Source: Microbacterium enclense
Lineage (GTDB): Bacteria > Actinomycetota > Actinomycetes > Actinomycetales > Microbacteriaceae
Assembly (NCBI GenBank): GCA_038182865.1
Contig: CP116226.1
Location: 2,232,001 to 2,296,000, forward strand
DNA length: 64,000 bases
Direction: 5' to 3'
Shown here: positions 56,747 through 64,000 of the stretch, in pieces
Layout: each line of letters begins with the position of its first letter
How positions within the stretch are numbered: position 1 is the first letter of the stretch
Position numbers and translations under genes: made by a program
Notes under the pieces: model-generated
Told to the model about the DNA's origin: nothing
Seen by the model: the letters and a program-made list of their open reading frames with translations, nothing else
Database searches by the model: none

Positions 56747-56805
56747 GTCGGCACGGGCGGTGCGCTCCCGCCGGGCGGTGCCCGTCGGGCGCCCACCGGT
56801 CGGTC

Positions 56806-56886
56806 CCGTCGGGCGGAGTTCTTCTTCGACACGCGGGTTTCGGATGCCATGTCCTCGGCGTGTCGGTCTGGATCTCCGCTTGACGG
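56806..56886 (+). repeat. Nested-palindrome element, copy C
   Basis: Left arm CCGTCGGGCGGAGTT (56806-56820), right arm ATCTCCGCTTGACGG (56872-56886), inner stem TTCGACACGCGGG with CTCGGCGTGTCGG. It lies 140 bp after copy B. Confidence 0.8.
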
Positions 56887-56971
56887 TTCGGCTGTCGGCC
56901 CGGATCCCCGCCTGACGACGCGGTGGTCGGCGGTGACGTCCAGGCCCGCACGGTTCGGAAGGGTGGAGGGG

Positions 56972-56999
56972 TTGCGCGAATACCTGACGCGTGTAAGGT
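56972..56999 (+). promoter_or_regulatory. Promoter of the glycoamylase-domain gene
   Basis: TTGCGC (56972-56977) and TAAGGT (56994-56999) are separated by 16 bp, 55 bp before the ATG, with an AGGAG ribosome-binding site in between. Confidence 0.5.
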
Positions 57000-57053
57000 T
57001 TCTGACCAGTGAGCTCCATCCCCCCGGAGCGCTTTCGATGAGGAGAGCCAGTC

Positions 57054-58667
57054 ATGAAGCACACCCTCGCGGCATCCACCGCGATCGTCGGACTCGTCCT
57101 GGGCGGTTTCGCCGCGGCGTCCCCGGCCGTTGCGGTGCCGCCCGCCGCACCGTCCACGAAACCCGGCCCCCCGGAACACCCTGGTCCACCCGCCCACGCC
57201 GGCCCGGGCGCGCGCGACCTCGAACGCTACGCCGACGACACCTGGACCTCCCTCGCGGCGATGGCCCATGAGAACACCGGTCTTCCCGACGACAACATCG
57301 GCGGCGCGCTCGATGAGTCCACGGCATCCGGTTACACCTCGCCGACCAACATCGGCGGGTACCTCTGGTCGACGGTGACCGCGCGCGACCTCGGCATCAT
57401 CGACGCGGACGAGGCGCGTGAGCGGCTGACCGCGACGGTCTCGACGCTGGAGACGATGGAGCGCAACGAGGGCAGCGGCATGTACTACAACTGGTACGCG
57501 CCCGACACCGGAGCCAAGCTCGAGATCTTCCCCACCTCGGGCGAGGTCATTCATCCCTTCCTCAGCACCGTCGACAACGGGTGGCTCGCGGCGGGGCTGC
57601 GGATCGTCCGCGAGGCGGAGCCGACGCTCGCCGACCGAGCCGACGCGCTGTACCGCTCGATGGACTTCTCGGCCTTCTTCGACGCCGCGGGGGCCGCGGG
57701 CCTGCCCGCCGGAACCAACCGCGGCGGCTTCTGGGAGGCCCCTCCCGGCGACGGATGCGCCGTCGAAGCGCCGATGTACAACGGCAGCGGCGAGACGGCG
57801 TTCTATACGTGCCACCACTACGACACCACCGTCAGCGAGAGCCGTATCGCCACGTACCTCGGCATCTCCGACGGCTCCATCCCGGCGTCCGGTCTCTACG
57901 GCACACACCGCACCATGCCCGCGGGATGCGACTGGGCCTGGCAGGAGCAACTTCCCACGGGAGTGACCCGCACCTACGACGACGTCGACGTGTACGAGGG
58001 CGTGTATTCCTACGAGGGCATGTCGTTCGCGCCGAGCTGGGGCGGCAGTATGTTCGAGGCGCTCATGCCCGACCTGCTCATCCCCGAGGCCGAGTGGGGC
58101 CCGCGCTCCTGGGGTGTGAATCACCCGATCACCGTCGAGGTGCAGAAGCGTCACGGCCTGAAAGAGGCCGGCTACGGCTACTGGGGCTTCTCGCCGGCCA
58201 GCAACCCGTTCGGCGGGTACAGCGAGTACGGCGTCGACATCGCCGGCATCCGGTCCGACGGGTACACCTCGGATGCCGAGAAGACCGACGTCGACATCGA
58301 CCGTCCCGGCTGCACGGACGGGAAGAACCCGAACCCGACGTTCGGCGACGGGGTCGTCACCCCGCACGCGGCGTTCCTCGCCCTGCCCTACGACCGGCAG
58401 GGGGTGCTGAAGAACCTCCGGGGAATCGAGAAGAAGCTCGGCGCATACGGTCCCGGCGGCTTCTACGACGCGGTCGCCGTCACGAGCGGCACGATCGCCG
58501 AGCGGTACCTCTCGTTGGATCAGTCGATGATCATGGCGGCGATCGGCAACGCGCTCACCGACGACTCCCTCAAGGACTACATGGTCGATGACAGGATGGA
58601 GCAGAACCTCCGGCCCGCCATCGAGCAGCAGGTCTTCGGCTCGTCGTGGGGTGCCTCGCGTCACTGA
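57054..58667 (+). CDS. Secreted glycoamylase-domain (COG5368/GH144-like) protein
   Basis: 537 residues. Sec signal peptide (MKHTLAASTAIVGLVLGGFA then AASPAVA), a Pro-rich linker (PSTKPGPPEHPGPPAHAGPG), and an all-alpha toroid-like catalytic domain: NIGGYLWSTVTARDLGIIDA, MYYNWYAPDTGAKLEIFP, TVDNGWLAAGLRIVRE, SWGGSMFEALMPDLLIPE, YGYWGFSPASNPFGGYSEYG and TPHAAFLALPYD. This matches the glycoamylase-like group that includes endo-beta-1,2-glucanases. It is likely an extracellular glucan hydrolase; linkage specificity is unknown. A promoter and a Shine-Dalgarno (AGGAG) precede the ATG. The cargo may feed the ABC importer at 61080. Confidence 0.8.
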   Translation: MKHTLAASTAIVGLVLGGFAAASPAVAVPPAAPSTKPGPPEHPGPPAHAGPGARDLERYADDTWTSLAAMAHENTGLPDDNIGGALDESTASGYTSPTNIGGYLWSTVTARDLGIIDADEARERLTATVSTLETMERNEGSGMYYNWYAPDTGAKLEIFPTSGEVIHPFLSTVDNGWLAAGLRIVREAEPTLADRADALYRSMDFSAFFDAAGAAGLPAGTNRGGFWEAPPGDGCAVEAPMYNGSGETAFYTCHHYDTTVSESRIATYLGISDGSIPASGLYGTHRTMPAGCDWAWQEQLPTGVTRTYDDVDVYEGVYSYEGMSFAPSWGGSMFEALMPDLLIPEAEWGPRSWGVNHPITVEVQKRHGLKEAGYGYWGFSPASNPFGGYSEYGVDIAGIRSDGYTSDAEKTDVDIDRPGCTDGKNPNPTFGDGVVTPHAAFLALPYDRQGVLKNLRGIEKKLGAYGPGGFYDAVAVTSGTIAERYLSLDQSMIMAAIGNALTDDSLKDYMVDDRMEQNLRPAIEQQVFGSSWGASRH

Positions 58668-58680
58668 CGGTCCGCCCGCT

Positions 58681-58715
58681 CGGTGCCCGGTGCCTCGCGG
58701 AGGTGCCGGGCACCG
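58681..58715 (+). terminator. Hairpin after the glycoamylase-domain gene
   Basis: CGGTGCCCGG (58681-58690) pairs perfectly with CCGGGCACCG (58706-58715) across a 15-nt loop, 13 bp after the stop. It overlaps the leader of the following TetR gene. There is no T tract. Confidence 0.6.
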
Positions 58716-58736
58716 GTGTGTGCGGAGGGGGAGAGG

Positions 58737-59348
58737 ATGCCGATGACCGACGCCGCCACTCCCCGCGCGCGCCGCGGGAGTTACGCCAAAGGGCAGCAGA
58801 CCCGCCAGCGGATCGTCGACGAGGCCGTCGTGGTCTTCGCTCGATCGGGCGTCACCGCGGGGTCGTTGCGTGAAGTCGCGACGCGTGTCGGCCTCACACC
58901 CGCAGGACTCATGCACCACTTCGCCTCGAAAGAGGACCTGTTCGCCGAGGTGCTGCGTCAACGCGACGAGCGCGTGCGTGCCGCCGCGGGCGACCCTGAC
59001 GAGCACGGCCTCGTCGAGCAGATGCAAAAGGTCGTCGCGCACAACGCCACCGCCCGCGGCCTCACCTCGCTGTACACCCTCGTCGTCGCCGAGGCGGGAG
59101 ACCCCGCCCACCCCTCGCACGAGGCGTTCGCCGAGAGGTATCGCCGCAGCGCCGACACGGCCGCGGCGTTGCTGCGGGCGGGACAGGCGGCCGGCGAGGT
59201 CCGCGCCGACATCGACCCGGCGCGCGCGGCGCGGTTGCTGAGCGCCGTGATGGACGGGCTGCAGCAGCAGTGGCTCCTCGACGAGTCGGTGGACATGCCG
59301 GCGTTGTTCGCCGAGTTCGTGCGGGGGTATCTCCGGCCTCCGGCCTGA
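58737..59348 (+). CDS. TetR family regulator
   Basis: 203 residues. The DNA-binding domain is RRGSYAKGQQTRQRIVDEAV, VTAGSLREVATRVGLTPAGL, MHHFASKEDLFAEVLRQRDE, followed by a helical C-terminal half. Two in-frame ATGs (58737, 58743) both have usable Shine-Dalgarno spacing; the first is taken. It lies 69 bp after the secreted glycoamylase-domain gene and may control it or the ABC importer downstream. Effector and target are unknown. Confidence 0.9.
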   Translation: MPMTDAATPRARRGSYAKGQQTRQRIVDEAVVVFARSGVTAGSLREVATRVGLTPAGLMHHFASKEDLFAEVLRQRDERVRAAAGDPDEHGLVEQMQKVVAHNATARGLTSLYTLVVAEAGDPAHPSHEAFAERYRRSADTAAALLRAGQAAGEVRADIDPARAARLLSAVMDGLQQQWLLDESVDMPALFAEFVRGYLRPPA

Positions 59349-59395
59349 CTTTCTCGGCATTCGGTCACGGTGTGCCGTGGTCGTCGTCGGGCGTG

Positions 59396-59475
59396 CCGTC
59401 GGGCGGAGTTTCGGGTGACATGCGGGTGTCCGGATGCCGGGGCTCGGCGTGTCGCCGAGGAACTCCGCGTGACGG
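59396..59475 (+). repeat. Nested-palindrome element, copy D
   Basis: Left arm CCGTCGGGCGGAGTT (59396-59410), right arm AACTCCGCGTGACGG (59461-59475), inner stem GACATGCGGG with CTCGGCGTGTCG. Confidence 0.85.
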
Positions 59476-59526
59476 TGCGGGGCGGGCGGCTGTCGGGATT
59501 GTCGTGGGTTGGTGTGCCGGGGTGTG

Positions 59527-59606
59527 CCGTCGGGCGGAGTTCGTGGCGACGCGCGGGGTCCAGACGCCGGGTACTCGGCGTGTCGCCGAGGAACTCCGCG
59601 TGACGG
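59527..59606 (+). repeat. Nested-palindrome element, copy E
   Basis: Left arm CCGTCGGGCGGAGTT (59527-59541) and right arm AACTCCGCGTGACGG (59592-59606). It starts exactly 131 bp after copy D. Confidence 0.85.
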
Positions 59607-59657
59607 TGCGGGGCGGGCGGGTGCGGGGATTGTCGTGGGTTGGTGTGCCGGGGTGTG

Positions 59658-59737
59658 CCGTCGGGCGGAGTTCGTGGCGACGCGCGGGGTCCAGACGCCG
59701 GGTACTCGGCGTGTCGGCGGTGAACTCCGCGGGACGG
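59658..59737 (+). repeat. Nested-palindrome element, copy F
   Basis: Left arm CCGTCGGGCGGAGTT (59658-59672) and right arm AACTCCGCGGGACGG (59723-59737). It starts exactly 131 bp after copy E; the interior is almost identical to copy E. Confidence 0.85.
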
Positions 59738-59805
59738 TCCGGGGAGCGCGAGGGGGAGCACCCGGAGGGGGGGCAAACGGTTCGGCGGCGAACGGTGGAG
59801 CCCGG

Positions 59806-60699
59806 CTACGGCCGCGCGCGGTGCAGGCCGCGATCGATGTGGGCACGGATGGCGAGCTCGACCGTCGGCCAGTCGTGCACGACCATCGCGTAGTCGAAGC
59901 GGAGGGTGGCAAAGCCCCACGCGGCGGCGTGAGCGTCTCGGACGAGGTCGCGGTGGCGGTGATCGGGGCCGACGTGGTTCTCGGCGCCGTCGACCTCGAC
60001 GATCAGGCGCTCGCCGATGAGAAGGTCGACGCGCCCGACGGAGACGACGCCCTGTTGCGTCCGTACGTCGATTCCCCAGTGGCGCAAGCGCCACCGCACC
60101 AGCGTCTCCAGTCCGCTCTCTGCATCACGCCGGGCGAAGGCGATCGCCTCCCGGCCGGCGTCGTTCGTGCAGGCTTCGAGCCACGTGATGTCGGCATCCT
60201 GAATCTTGTTCTGGTGCAGCGCCGATTCGAGCGCGACGACGAACTCTTCGACCCCTCGGCATCGCAGGACCTGCCGGAGAGTTTTCGCGACCGTGGGGAG
60301 GCCGAAGGCGTCGGCGGTGTCGTGGTCCCAGTGCGGTACCTCGCCCTTTCCGCGTCGATGTCCGCTCGGCTTGAGGCCCACATGCAGGGGCTCCGGGTGA
60401 GCCAGGACCCAGAGTCCGTGATGTCGCGCGGCGCTGACGCAGACCGGCGCGCCTCCAAGGAGCGCGGCGCGGATGACGGGTTCGCAGGTATCAGCCTCCG
60501 CGTACACGCCCCGCCGCAGGCGAATGAGGGTCCCCGCCCGGAGCGCGCCATCGATCATGCGTCGGGTCATTCCCGCGGTGAGCAACTCCGCGCGGGTGCG
60601 GACGGATGCCGTGATGCACATCGTCCGAGGGTGGCGGAAGGTGCCTCCTGCTCGTGGCGACCCGACCTCGAATTGTGGATGAACCGACGGATTCGTCAT
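59806..60699 (-). CDS. AbiEi-type wHTH plus DUF559 (Vsr-like) nuclease-domain protein
   Basis: 297 residues. The N-terminal part (TRAELLTAGMTRRMIDGALR, LIRLRRGVYAEADTCEPVIR) is the winged helix of AbiEi-like antitoxins. The C-terminal DUF559 domain has SGLETLVRWRLRHWGIDVRT, VGRVDLLIGERLIVEVDGAE and DLVRDAHAAAWGFATLRFDY, a PD-(D/E)xK-type nuclease core (Glu, Asp, Glu-Val-Asp). Actinobacterial proteins of this layout are common and of unknown role. An internal ATG (60621) would remove 26 residues, and either start is possible. It is bracketed by nested-palindrome arrays ending 69 bp from its stop and beginning 50 bp from its start. Confidence 0.8.
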   Translation of the reverse strand: MTNPSVHPQFEVGSPRAGGTFRHPRTMCITASVRTRAELLTAGMTRRMIDGALRAGTLIRLRRGVYAEADTCEPVIRAALLGGAPVCVSAARHHGLWVLAHPEPLHVGLKPSGHRRGKGEVPHWDHDTADAFGLPTVAKTLRQVLRCRGVEEFVVALESALHQNKIQDADITWLEACTNDAGREAIAFARRDAESGLETLVRWRLRHWGIDVRTQQGVVSVGRVDLLIGERLIVEVDGAENHVGPDHRHRDLVRDAHAAAWGFATLRFDYAMVVHDWPTVELAIRAHIDRGLHRARP

Positions 60700-60748
60700 C
60701 TGAGGAGGAGAGGTGGCGGCGGCACGAGCCGTGTTGCCGGGTGCCGCG

Positions 60749-60828
60749 CCGTCAGGCGGAGTTCGGTCCCGGCGCGCCGCCGCAGCGGGTCGTGCAACGG
60801 CGTGTCGCGCTTGAACTCCGCGCGACGG
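60749..60828 (+). repeat. Nested-palindrome element, copy G
   Basis: Left arm CCGTCAGGCGGAGTT (60749-60763) and right arm AACTCCGCGCGACGG (60814-60828), inner GTGTCGCG strand. Confidence 0.85.
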
Positions 60829-60877
60829 TACGCGGGCGGCCTGGGGCGCGTGCGGGCGGCGGCGGTTGGCGACCGCG

Positions 60878-60957
60878 CCGTCAGGCGGAGTTCGGTCCCG
60901 GCGCGCCGCCGCAGCGGGTCGTGCAACGGCGTGTCGCGCTCGAACTCCGCCTGACGG
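60878..60957 (+). repeat. Nested-palindrome element, copy H
   Basis: Left arm CCGTCAGGCGGAGTT (60878-60892) and right arm AACTCCGCCTGACGG (60943-60957), which are perfect 15-bp reverse complements. The interior is almost identical to copy G. Confidence 0.9.
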
Positions 60958-60991
60958 CCCGGAAAGGGGCGTTCGCCACCCCGCTGACGGC

Positions 60992-61020
60992 TTGCACCCG
61001 TCAGGTTATGCGCTTAAACT
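60992..61020 (+). promoter_or_regulatory. Promoter with LacI-like operator for the second ABC importer
   Basis: TTGCAC and TAAACT with a 17-bp spacer. TTATGCGCTTAA (61006-61017), an imperfect palindrome (five of six pairs) resembling LacI/CcpA-type half-sites, overlaps the -10 box. No LacI gene is in the window. Confidence 0.5.
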
Positions 61021-61079
61021 CAACCACGACGTGCAGAGAAGCGCCCGACGACGGGTGCCCTGGTTCGAGGAGGAACACG

Positions 61080-62342
61080 ATGAAGAAGACACGATGGAGC
61101 GCTGTGGCCGTGGTCGCCGCCGCCGCGATCGCCCTCACCGGGTGCGGACGCACCTCCGACACCGGGTCAGGTGCCGCCGAGGCGAGCACGATCGGTGACG
61201 CCAAGGCCGAGGGCACGCTGACGATGTGGGCGATGGGCGCCGAAGGTGAGGCGCTGCCCGCCTTCGTGAAGCAGTTCGAGGAGGCGAACCCCGGAGTGAC
61301 CGTCGAGGTCACGCCCGTGCCGTGGGATGCCGCGTACAGCAAGTTCCAGACGGCGATCGCCGGCGGCAACACCCCCGACCTCGCCATGGTCGGCTCGACC
61401 TGGATGGCCGACTTCGGTGACGCGCTGCAGACGGTGCCCACCGACCTCTCCACCGACGGGATCTTCCCCGGCGCGATCGATTCGACCATGATCGACGACC
61501 GCGCGACCGGTGTGCCCTGGTACGTCGACACACGCGTGCTGTACTACCGCACCGACATCGCGGCGCAAGCGGGGTGGAACGAAGCGCCCACCACGTGGGA
61601 CGACCTCAAGCAGATGGCCGCCGACATGCAGTCCAAGGGCGGTGCCGACTACGGCATCCGCTTCCCCGCCGGCAACGACTCGTTCCAGGGCAACGTCTGG
61701 ATGCCGTGGTCGAACGGTGCCGAGCTGGAGGACGGCTCGAAATGGACCCTCGACACCCCCGAGACCGCCGAAGCGTTCGAGTACTACCAGAGCTTCTACA
61801 CCGATGGCGTCGCCAACCCCGCCGCCGACCGCTCGGCCGGCGCCCAGGAGGCGGACTTCGTCTCGGGTAAGACCCCGATGCTCATCGACGGCCCCTTCCT
61901 GATCGGCCAGCTCGAGGAGTTGGGCGGCGAGGGCTTCAGCGACAAATTCACCACCGCGGTTCTTCCCGCGAAGGAATCGTCCACGTCGTTCAGCGGCGGT
62001 GCGAACCTCGCGGTGTTCGACAACTCCGACAACGCCGCCAGCGCGTGGAAGCTCGTCCAGTGGCTGACCGAGCCCGAGACGCAGGCCGCCTGGTACGCCG
62101 AGACCGGTGACCTCCCGGCCGTCCAGGATGCCTGGAAGGACGACGCCCTGGCCTCGTCGAAGACGCTCGCCGCTTTCGGCACCCAGCTCGAGACCGCCAA
62201 GTCGGTTCCCGCCGTCACCACCTGGGTGCAGGTCGCCGCGGCCGGTGACGCGATGCTCGAGAAGATCCGTCTCGGCCAGCAGTCGCCGGCCGACGGTCTG
62301 AAGGAGCTTCAGGCCACCGCAGACCAGCTGGGCCTGGGCTGA
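61080..62342 (+). CDS. Extracellular sugar-binding lipoprotein of a second ABC importer
   Basis: 420 residues. Lipoprotein signal with lipobox LTGC (AVVAAAAIALTGCGRTSDTG), then GTLTMWAMGAEGEALPAFVK, PDLAMVGSTWMADFGDALQ, GVPWYVDTRVLYYRTDIAAQ, GGANLAVFDNSDNAASAWKL and TGDLPAVQDAWKDD. It belongs to the same CUT1 binding-protein type as the protein at 26294 but is not its duplicate. AGGAGGAACACG precedes the ATG at 61080. It is the first gene of an importer operon continuing past the window end. Confidence 0.93.
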   Translation: MKKTRWSAVAVVAAAAIALTGCGRTSDTGSGAAEASTIGDAKAEGTLTMWAMGAEGEALPAFVKQFEEANPGVTVEVTPVPWDAAYSKFQTAIAGGNTPDLAMVGSTWMADFGDALQTVPTDLSTDGIFPGAIDSTMIDDRATGVPWYVDTRVLYYRTDIAAQAGWNEAPTTWDDLKQMAADMQSKGGADYGIRFPAGNDSFQGNVWMPWSNGAELEDGSKWTLDTPETAEAFEYYQSFYTDGVANPAADRSAGAQEADFVSGKTPMLIDGPFLIGQLEELGGEGFSDKFTTAVLPAKESSTSFSGGANLAVFDNSDNAASAWKLVQWLTEPETQAAWYAETGDLPAVQDAWKDDALASSKTLAAFGTQLETAKSVPAVTTWVQVAAAGDAMLEKIRLGQQSPADGLKELQATADQLGLG

Positions 62343-62346
62343 GATC

Positions 62347-63294
62347 ATGACGCAGGCAGTCGTGGGCGCGACCGGACGGGCTCCCGCCTCCGGTCGCGCC
62401 CGCGCCGGCGGGGCGTCGAGCCGCCGCCGGCGCCAGGGATGGGTGGCGTGGGGCTTCGCCCTGCCGTTCGTCGCGGTCTTCGCGGTCTTCATGGTCGTGC
62501 CGATCGTCGGATCGTTCGCGATGTCGTTCACCGACTTCACGGCGCGCGACATCCGCTCGCCGTTCGCGGTGAACTTCGTCGGACTCGAGCAGTACATCGG
62601 TGTCCTGTCGGACCCCGTCTTCCTCACGTCGCTGGGCGTGACCGCGACGTTCGTCGTCGTCGGCATCCCGGTCACCATGGCGGTCGCCCTCGCCCTGGCC
62701 CTCGCCCTCAACGCCAGCACGGGACGCTTCGTCTCGGTCCTCCGTGTGGGCTTCTACGCTCCCGTCGTGACGAGCATCGTCGCGGTCGCGGTCGTCTGGC
62801 GCTACATCCTCCAGCCCGAGGGGCTGTTGAACTCGGCGCTCGCGATCATCGGCATCCAGGGTCCGGACTGGCTGAACGACACCTCGACCGCCCTTCCCTC
62901 GCTCATCGCGATGGCGGTCTGGCGCAACGTCGGCACGCTCATGGTGATCTTCCTCGCGGGGCTCCAGGCGATCCCCACCGACGTCAAGGAGGCCGCCCTC
63001 ATGGACGGCGCCTCGTCGTGGCGGCGGTTGATCTCGGTGACGCTGCCGCTGCTGCGTCCGACGTTGCTGCTGGGCGCCGTGCTCATCTCGGTCGGCTTCC
63101 TGCAGTTCTTCGAGGAAGCGTTCGTGATGACCCAGGGTGGCCCGCTCAACTCCACCCTGTCGGTGGCCTATTACACGTTCAAGCAGTTCGGTTTCGGCGA
63201 GTACGGCACGGCTTCGGCCGCGAGTTACCTGCTGTTCCTCGCGATCGCCCTGCTCAGCCTCGTGCAGTTCCGTGTGCTGCGCGCGAAGGATTGA
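62347..63294 (+). CDS. Carbohydrate ABC transporter permease (MalF type)
   Basis: 315 residues with six membrane segments and the EAA motif TDVKEAALMDGASSWRRLIS. The basic Ala/Arg/Gly-rich N-terminus (GRAPASGRARAGGASSRRRR) is cytoplasmic. The ATG lies 4 bp after the binding-protein stop. It is paired with the next permease. Confidence 0.93.
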   Translation: MTQAVVGATGRAPASGRARAGGASSRRRRQGWVAWGFALPFVAVFAVFMVVPIVGSFAMSFTDFTARDIRSPFAVNFVGLEQYIGVLSDPVFLTSLGVTATFVVVGIPVTMAVALALALALNASTGRFVSVLRVGFYAPVVTSIVAVAVVWRYILQPEGLLNSALAIIGIQGPDWLNDTSTALPSLIAMAVWRNVGTLMVIFLAGLQAIPTDVKEAALMDGASSWRRLISVTLPLLRPTLLLGAVLISVGFLQFFEEAFVMTQGGPLNSTLSVAYYTFKQFGFGEYGTASAASYLLFLAIALLSLVQFRVLRAKD

Positions 63295-63302
63295 GGGATG
63301 CC

Positions 63303-64000
63303 ATGACACTCACGTCCCCCGCGGCTCCGGCCGTCGTCGCCGAGACCGCCGAGCCGCCACGCCGTCGCCTCCGCTCCGAGAAGCGCGTCACCCCCGGTCG
63401 CGCGCTCACCTACACCGTGCTGGTGGTGGGTCTGATCGTCTGGATCCTGCCCTTCGCATGGATGCTCCTGGGCTCGGTCAAGACGCAAGCCGAAATCCTG
63501 CAGCGCCCGCCGACGTGGTGGCCGCAGGAGTTCACCTGGGAGAACTTCGGCGCCTGGTTCGGGCAGCTGAACTTCGGGCAGTTCTTCGGCAACAGCATCC
63601 TCGTGGCGCTGTTCACGGTCGCCGGCAACCTCGTGTTCTGCTCCATGGTCGGCTATGCGCTGGCGAAGATGGACTTCCCCGGCAAGAAGGCGCTGTTCCT
63701 CGTCGTCATGGTGACCCTGATGGTCCCCGGTGTCGTCACCTTCGTCCCGCTGTTCGTGATGGTGTCCTCGCTCGGGCTCGTCGACAGCTACGCGGCGCTG
63801 ATCCTGCCGTTCGTCACGACGCCACTGGGGGTGTTCCTCATGCGGCAGTTCATGCTCGGCATCCCCGATCCGCTCCTGGAGGCCGCCCGCATCGACGGGG
63901 CCGGTGAGCTGCGGATCTTCGCCCGGATCGTCATGCCGCTGTGCGGGCCGCCGCTCGCGACCCTCGGCATCCTGACGTTCCTCGCCTCGTGGAACAACTT
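63303..64000 (+). CDS. Carbohydrate ABC transporter permease (MalG type), partial
   Basis: The first 232 or so residues are present; the end lies beyond the window. The ATG at 63303 starts MTLTSPAAPAVVAETAEPPR. Membrane segments and the EAA loop LLEAARIDGAGELRIFARIV identify a MalG-type permease. Further genes of this importer, such as glycosidases or a regulator, would follow outside the window. Confidence 0.92.
   Translation, partial: MTLTSPAAPAVVAETAEPPRRRLRSEKRVTPGRALTYTVLVVGLIVWILPFAWMLLGSVKTQAEILQRPPTWWPQEFTWENFGAWFGQLNFGQFFGNSILVALFTVAGNLVFCSMVGYALAKMDFPGKKALFLVVMVTLMVPGVVTFVPLFVMVSSLGLVDSYAALILPFVTTPLGVFLMRQFMLGIPDPLLEAARIDGAGELRIFARIVMPLCGPPLATLGILTFLASWNN

Larger units (their letters stand above)
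56436..57053. other. Gene-free repeat region (copies B, C and a 38-bp tandem)
   Basis: 618 bp between the RamB-like stop and the glycoamylase-domain gene. It contains GTGCTG/CCGTCGTGC-rich simple repeats (about 56470-56570), a 38-bp tandem, two nested-palindrome elements and a promoter for the next gene (TTGCGC at 56972-56977, TAAGGT at 56994-56999, 16-bp spacer). Frames on + read as Cys/Arg-rich low complexity and are not coding. Confidence 0.6.
59349..59805. other. Gene-free repeat region (copies D-F)
   Basis: 457 bp between the TetR stop and the DUF559-gene stop. It is filled by three nested-palindrome elements in a 131-bp tandem array (59396-59737) plus GC-rich flanks. I see no gene, and the + strand frames are low-complexity Cys/Arg-rich. 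Confidence 0.7.
60700..61079. other. Gene-free repeat and promoter region (copies G, H)
   Basis: 380 bp between the DUF559 gene start and the second ABC binding-protein gene. It contains two nested-palindrome elements 129 bp apart, a sigma-type promoter (TTGCAC 60992-60997, TAAACT 61015-61020, 17-bp spacer) and a LacI-like site. No additional ORF is supported. Confidence 0.65.

Noticed and set aside
56700..59912. Minus-strand ORF of 1070 residues
   Set aside because: Antisense to the glycoamylase-domain and TetR genes and running through the repeat arrays; GC bias keeps it open.
59396..60957. Repeat arrays considered as a CRISPR
   Set aside because: The unit is 129-131 bp, the repeated part itself is the structured palindrome, the interiors between units are nearly identical rather than unique spacers, and no cas genes are nearby.

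Overview
The window is 64 kb of very GC-rich DNA. Gene content, codon use and signals all suit an actinobacterium of the Microbacteriaceae, most likely Microbacterium or a close relative. Pointers include DUF222-HNH, MocR/PNPOx-like, LAL-type LuxR and RamB-type genes, many genes whose start codon lies 5-7 nt after a TAnnnT -10 box (apparently leaderless), dense ATGA/GTGA start-stop overlaps, and the frequent heptamer GGATGCC. It looks like ordinary chromosome with catabolic islands. I see no phage, insertion sequence, CRISPR array or rRNA operon.

Layout. 1-6.3 kb: a PNPOx-like flavoprotein divergent from a MocR regulator, a DUF222-HNH gene with an SOS-like box and a probable start-region frameshift, an FAD oxidoreductase with a G-rich repeat behind it, and an inositol-phosphatase-like gene. 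6.4-8.3 kb: an M23 cell-wall hydrolase and two tRNAs (Thr-GGU, Met-CAU). 8.4-14.5 kb: a two-component system between two COG4705 membrane proteins, followed by DedA and UppP (undecaprenyl-phosphate recycling) and a truncated ZIP transporter. 14.5-19.6 kb: a zinc-ribbon protein, a LAL-type LuxR regulator, an MFS permease and an SDR.

19.6-30.3 kb is the main catabolic island. A minus-strand operon encodes a sugar ABC importer, a ROK repressor, a GMC/pyranose-oxidase-like enzyme, a deaminase, a TIM-barrel isomerase/lyase-like protein and a flavin reductase. Beside it are two tandem XRE-cupin regulators and a divergent FMN-dependent monooxygenase. An 18-bp motif repeated with one mismatch sits in front of both transcription units and suggests one regulon. 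I infer uptake and oxidative deglycosylation of a glycoside with further oxygenation or deamination of the aglycone; the substrate is unknown.

30.3-35.7 kb: a PaaI-like thioesterase broken by an apparent 14-bp deletion, an MHS transporter, a PaaR-like TetR regulator, a pyridine nucleotide-disulfide oxidoreductase and an epimerase. 35.9-40.5 kb: a sigma factor with two Asp23-like proteins, then a reverse-transsulfuration pair (cystathionine beta-synthase-like and gamma-synthase/lyase) behind a leaderless poly-cysteine leader peptide. 40.6-47.6 kb: an F420-type oxidoreductase, TauE/SafE, two MaoC-type dehydratases with MurB, an aspartate aminotransferase and a ClC transporter. 47.7-51.2 kb: a small kinase, an ACS-type MFS permease, a KDPG-type aldolase and a DeoR regulator (sugar-acid use). 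51.6-56.4 kb: the glyoxylate shunt (aceB, aceA) with a divergent RamB-type regulator.

44.5 kb and 56.4-61 kb hold at least eight copies of an about 80-nt nested-palindrome element. Three copies are spaced exactly 131 bp apart and two are spaced 129 bp apart, and these two arrays bracket a DUF559-type nuclease gene. A secreted glycoamylase-domain protein, a TetR regulator and a second sugar ABC importer (cut by the window end) fill the rest.
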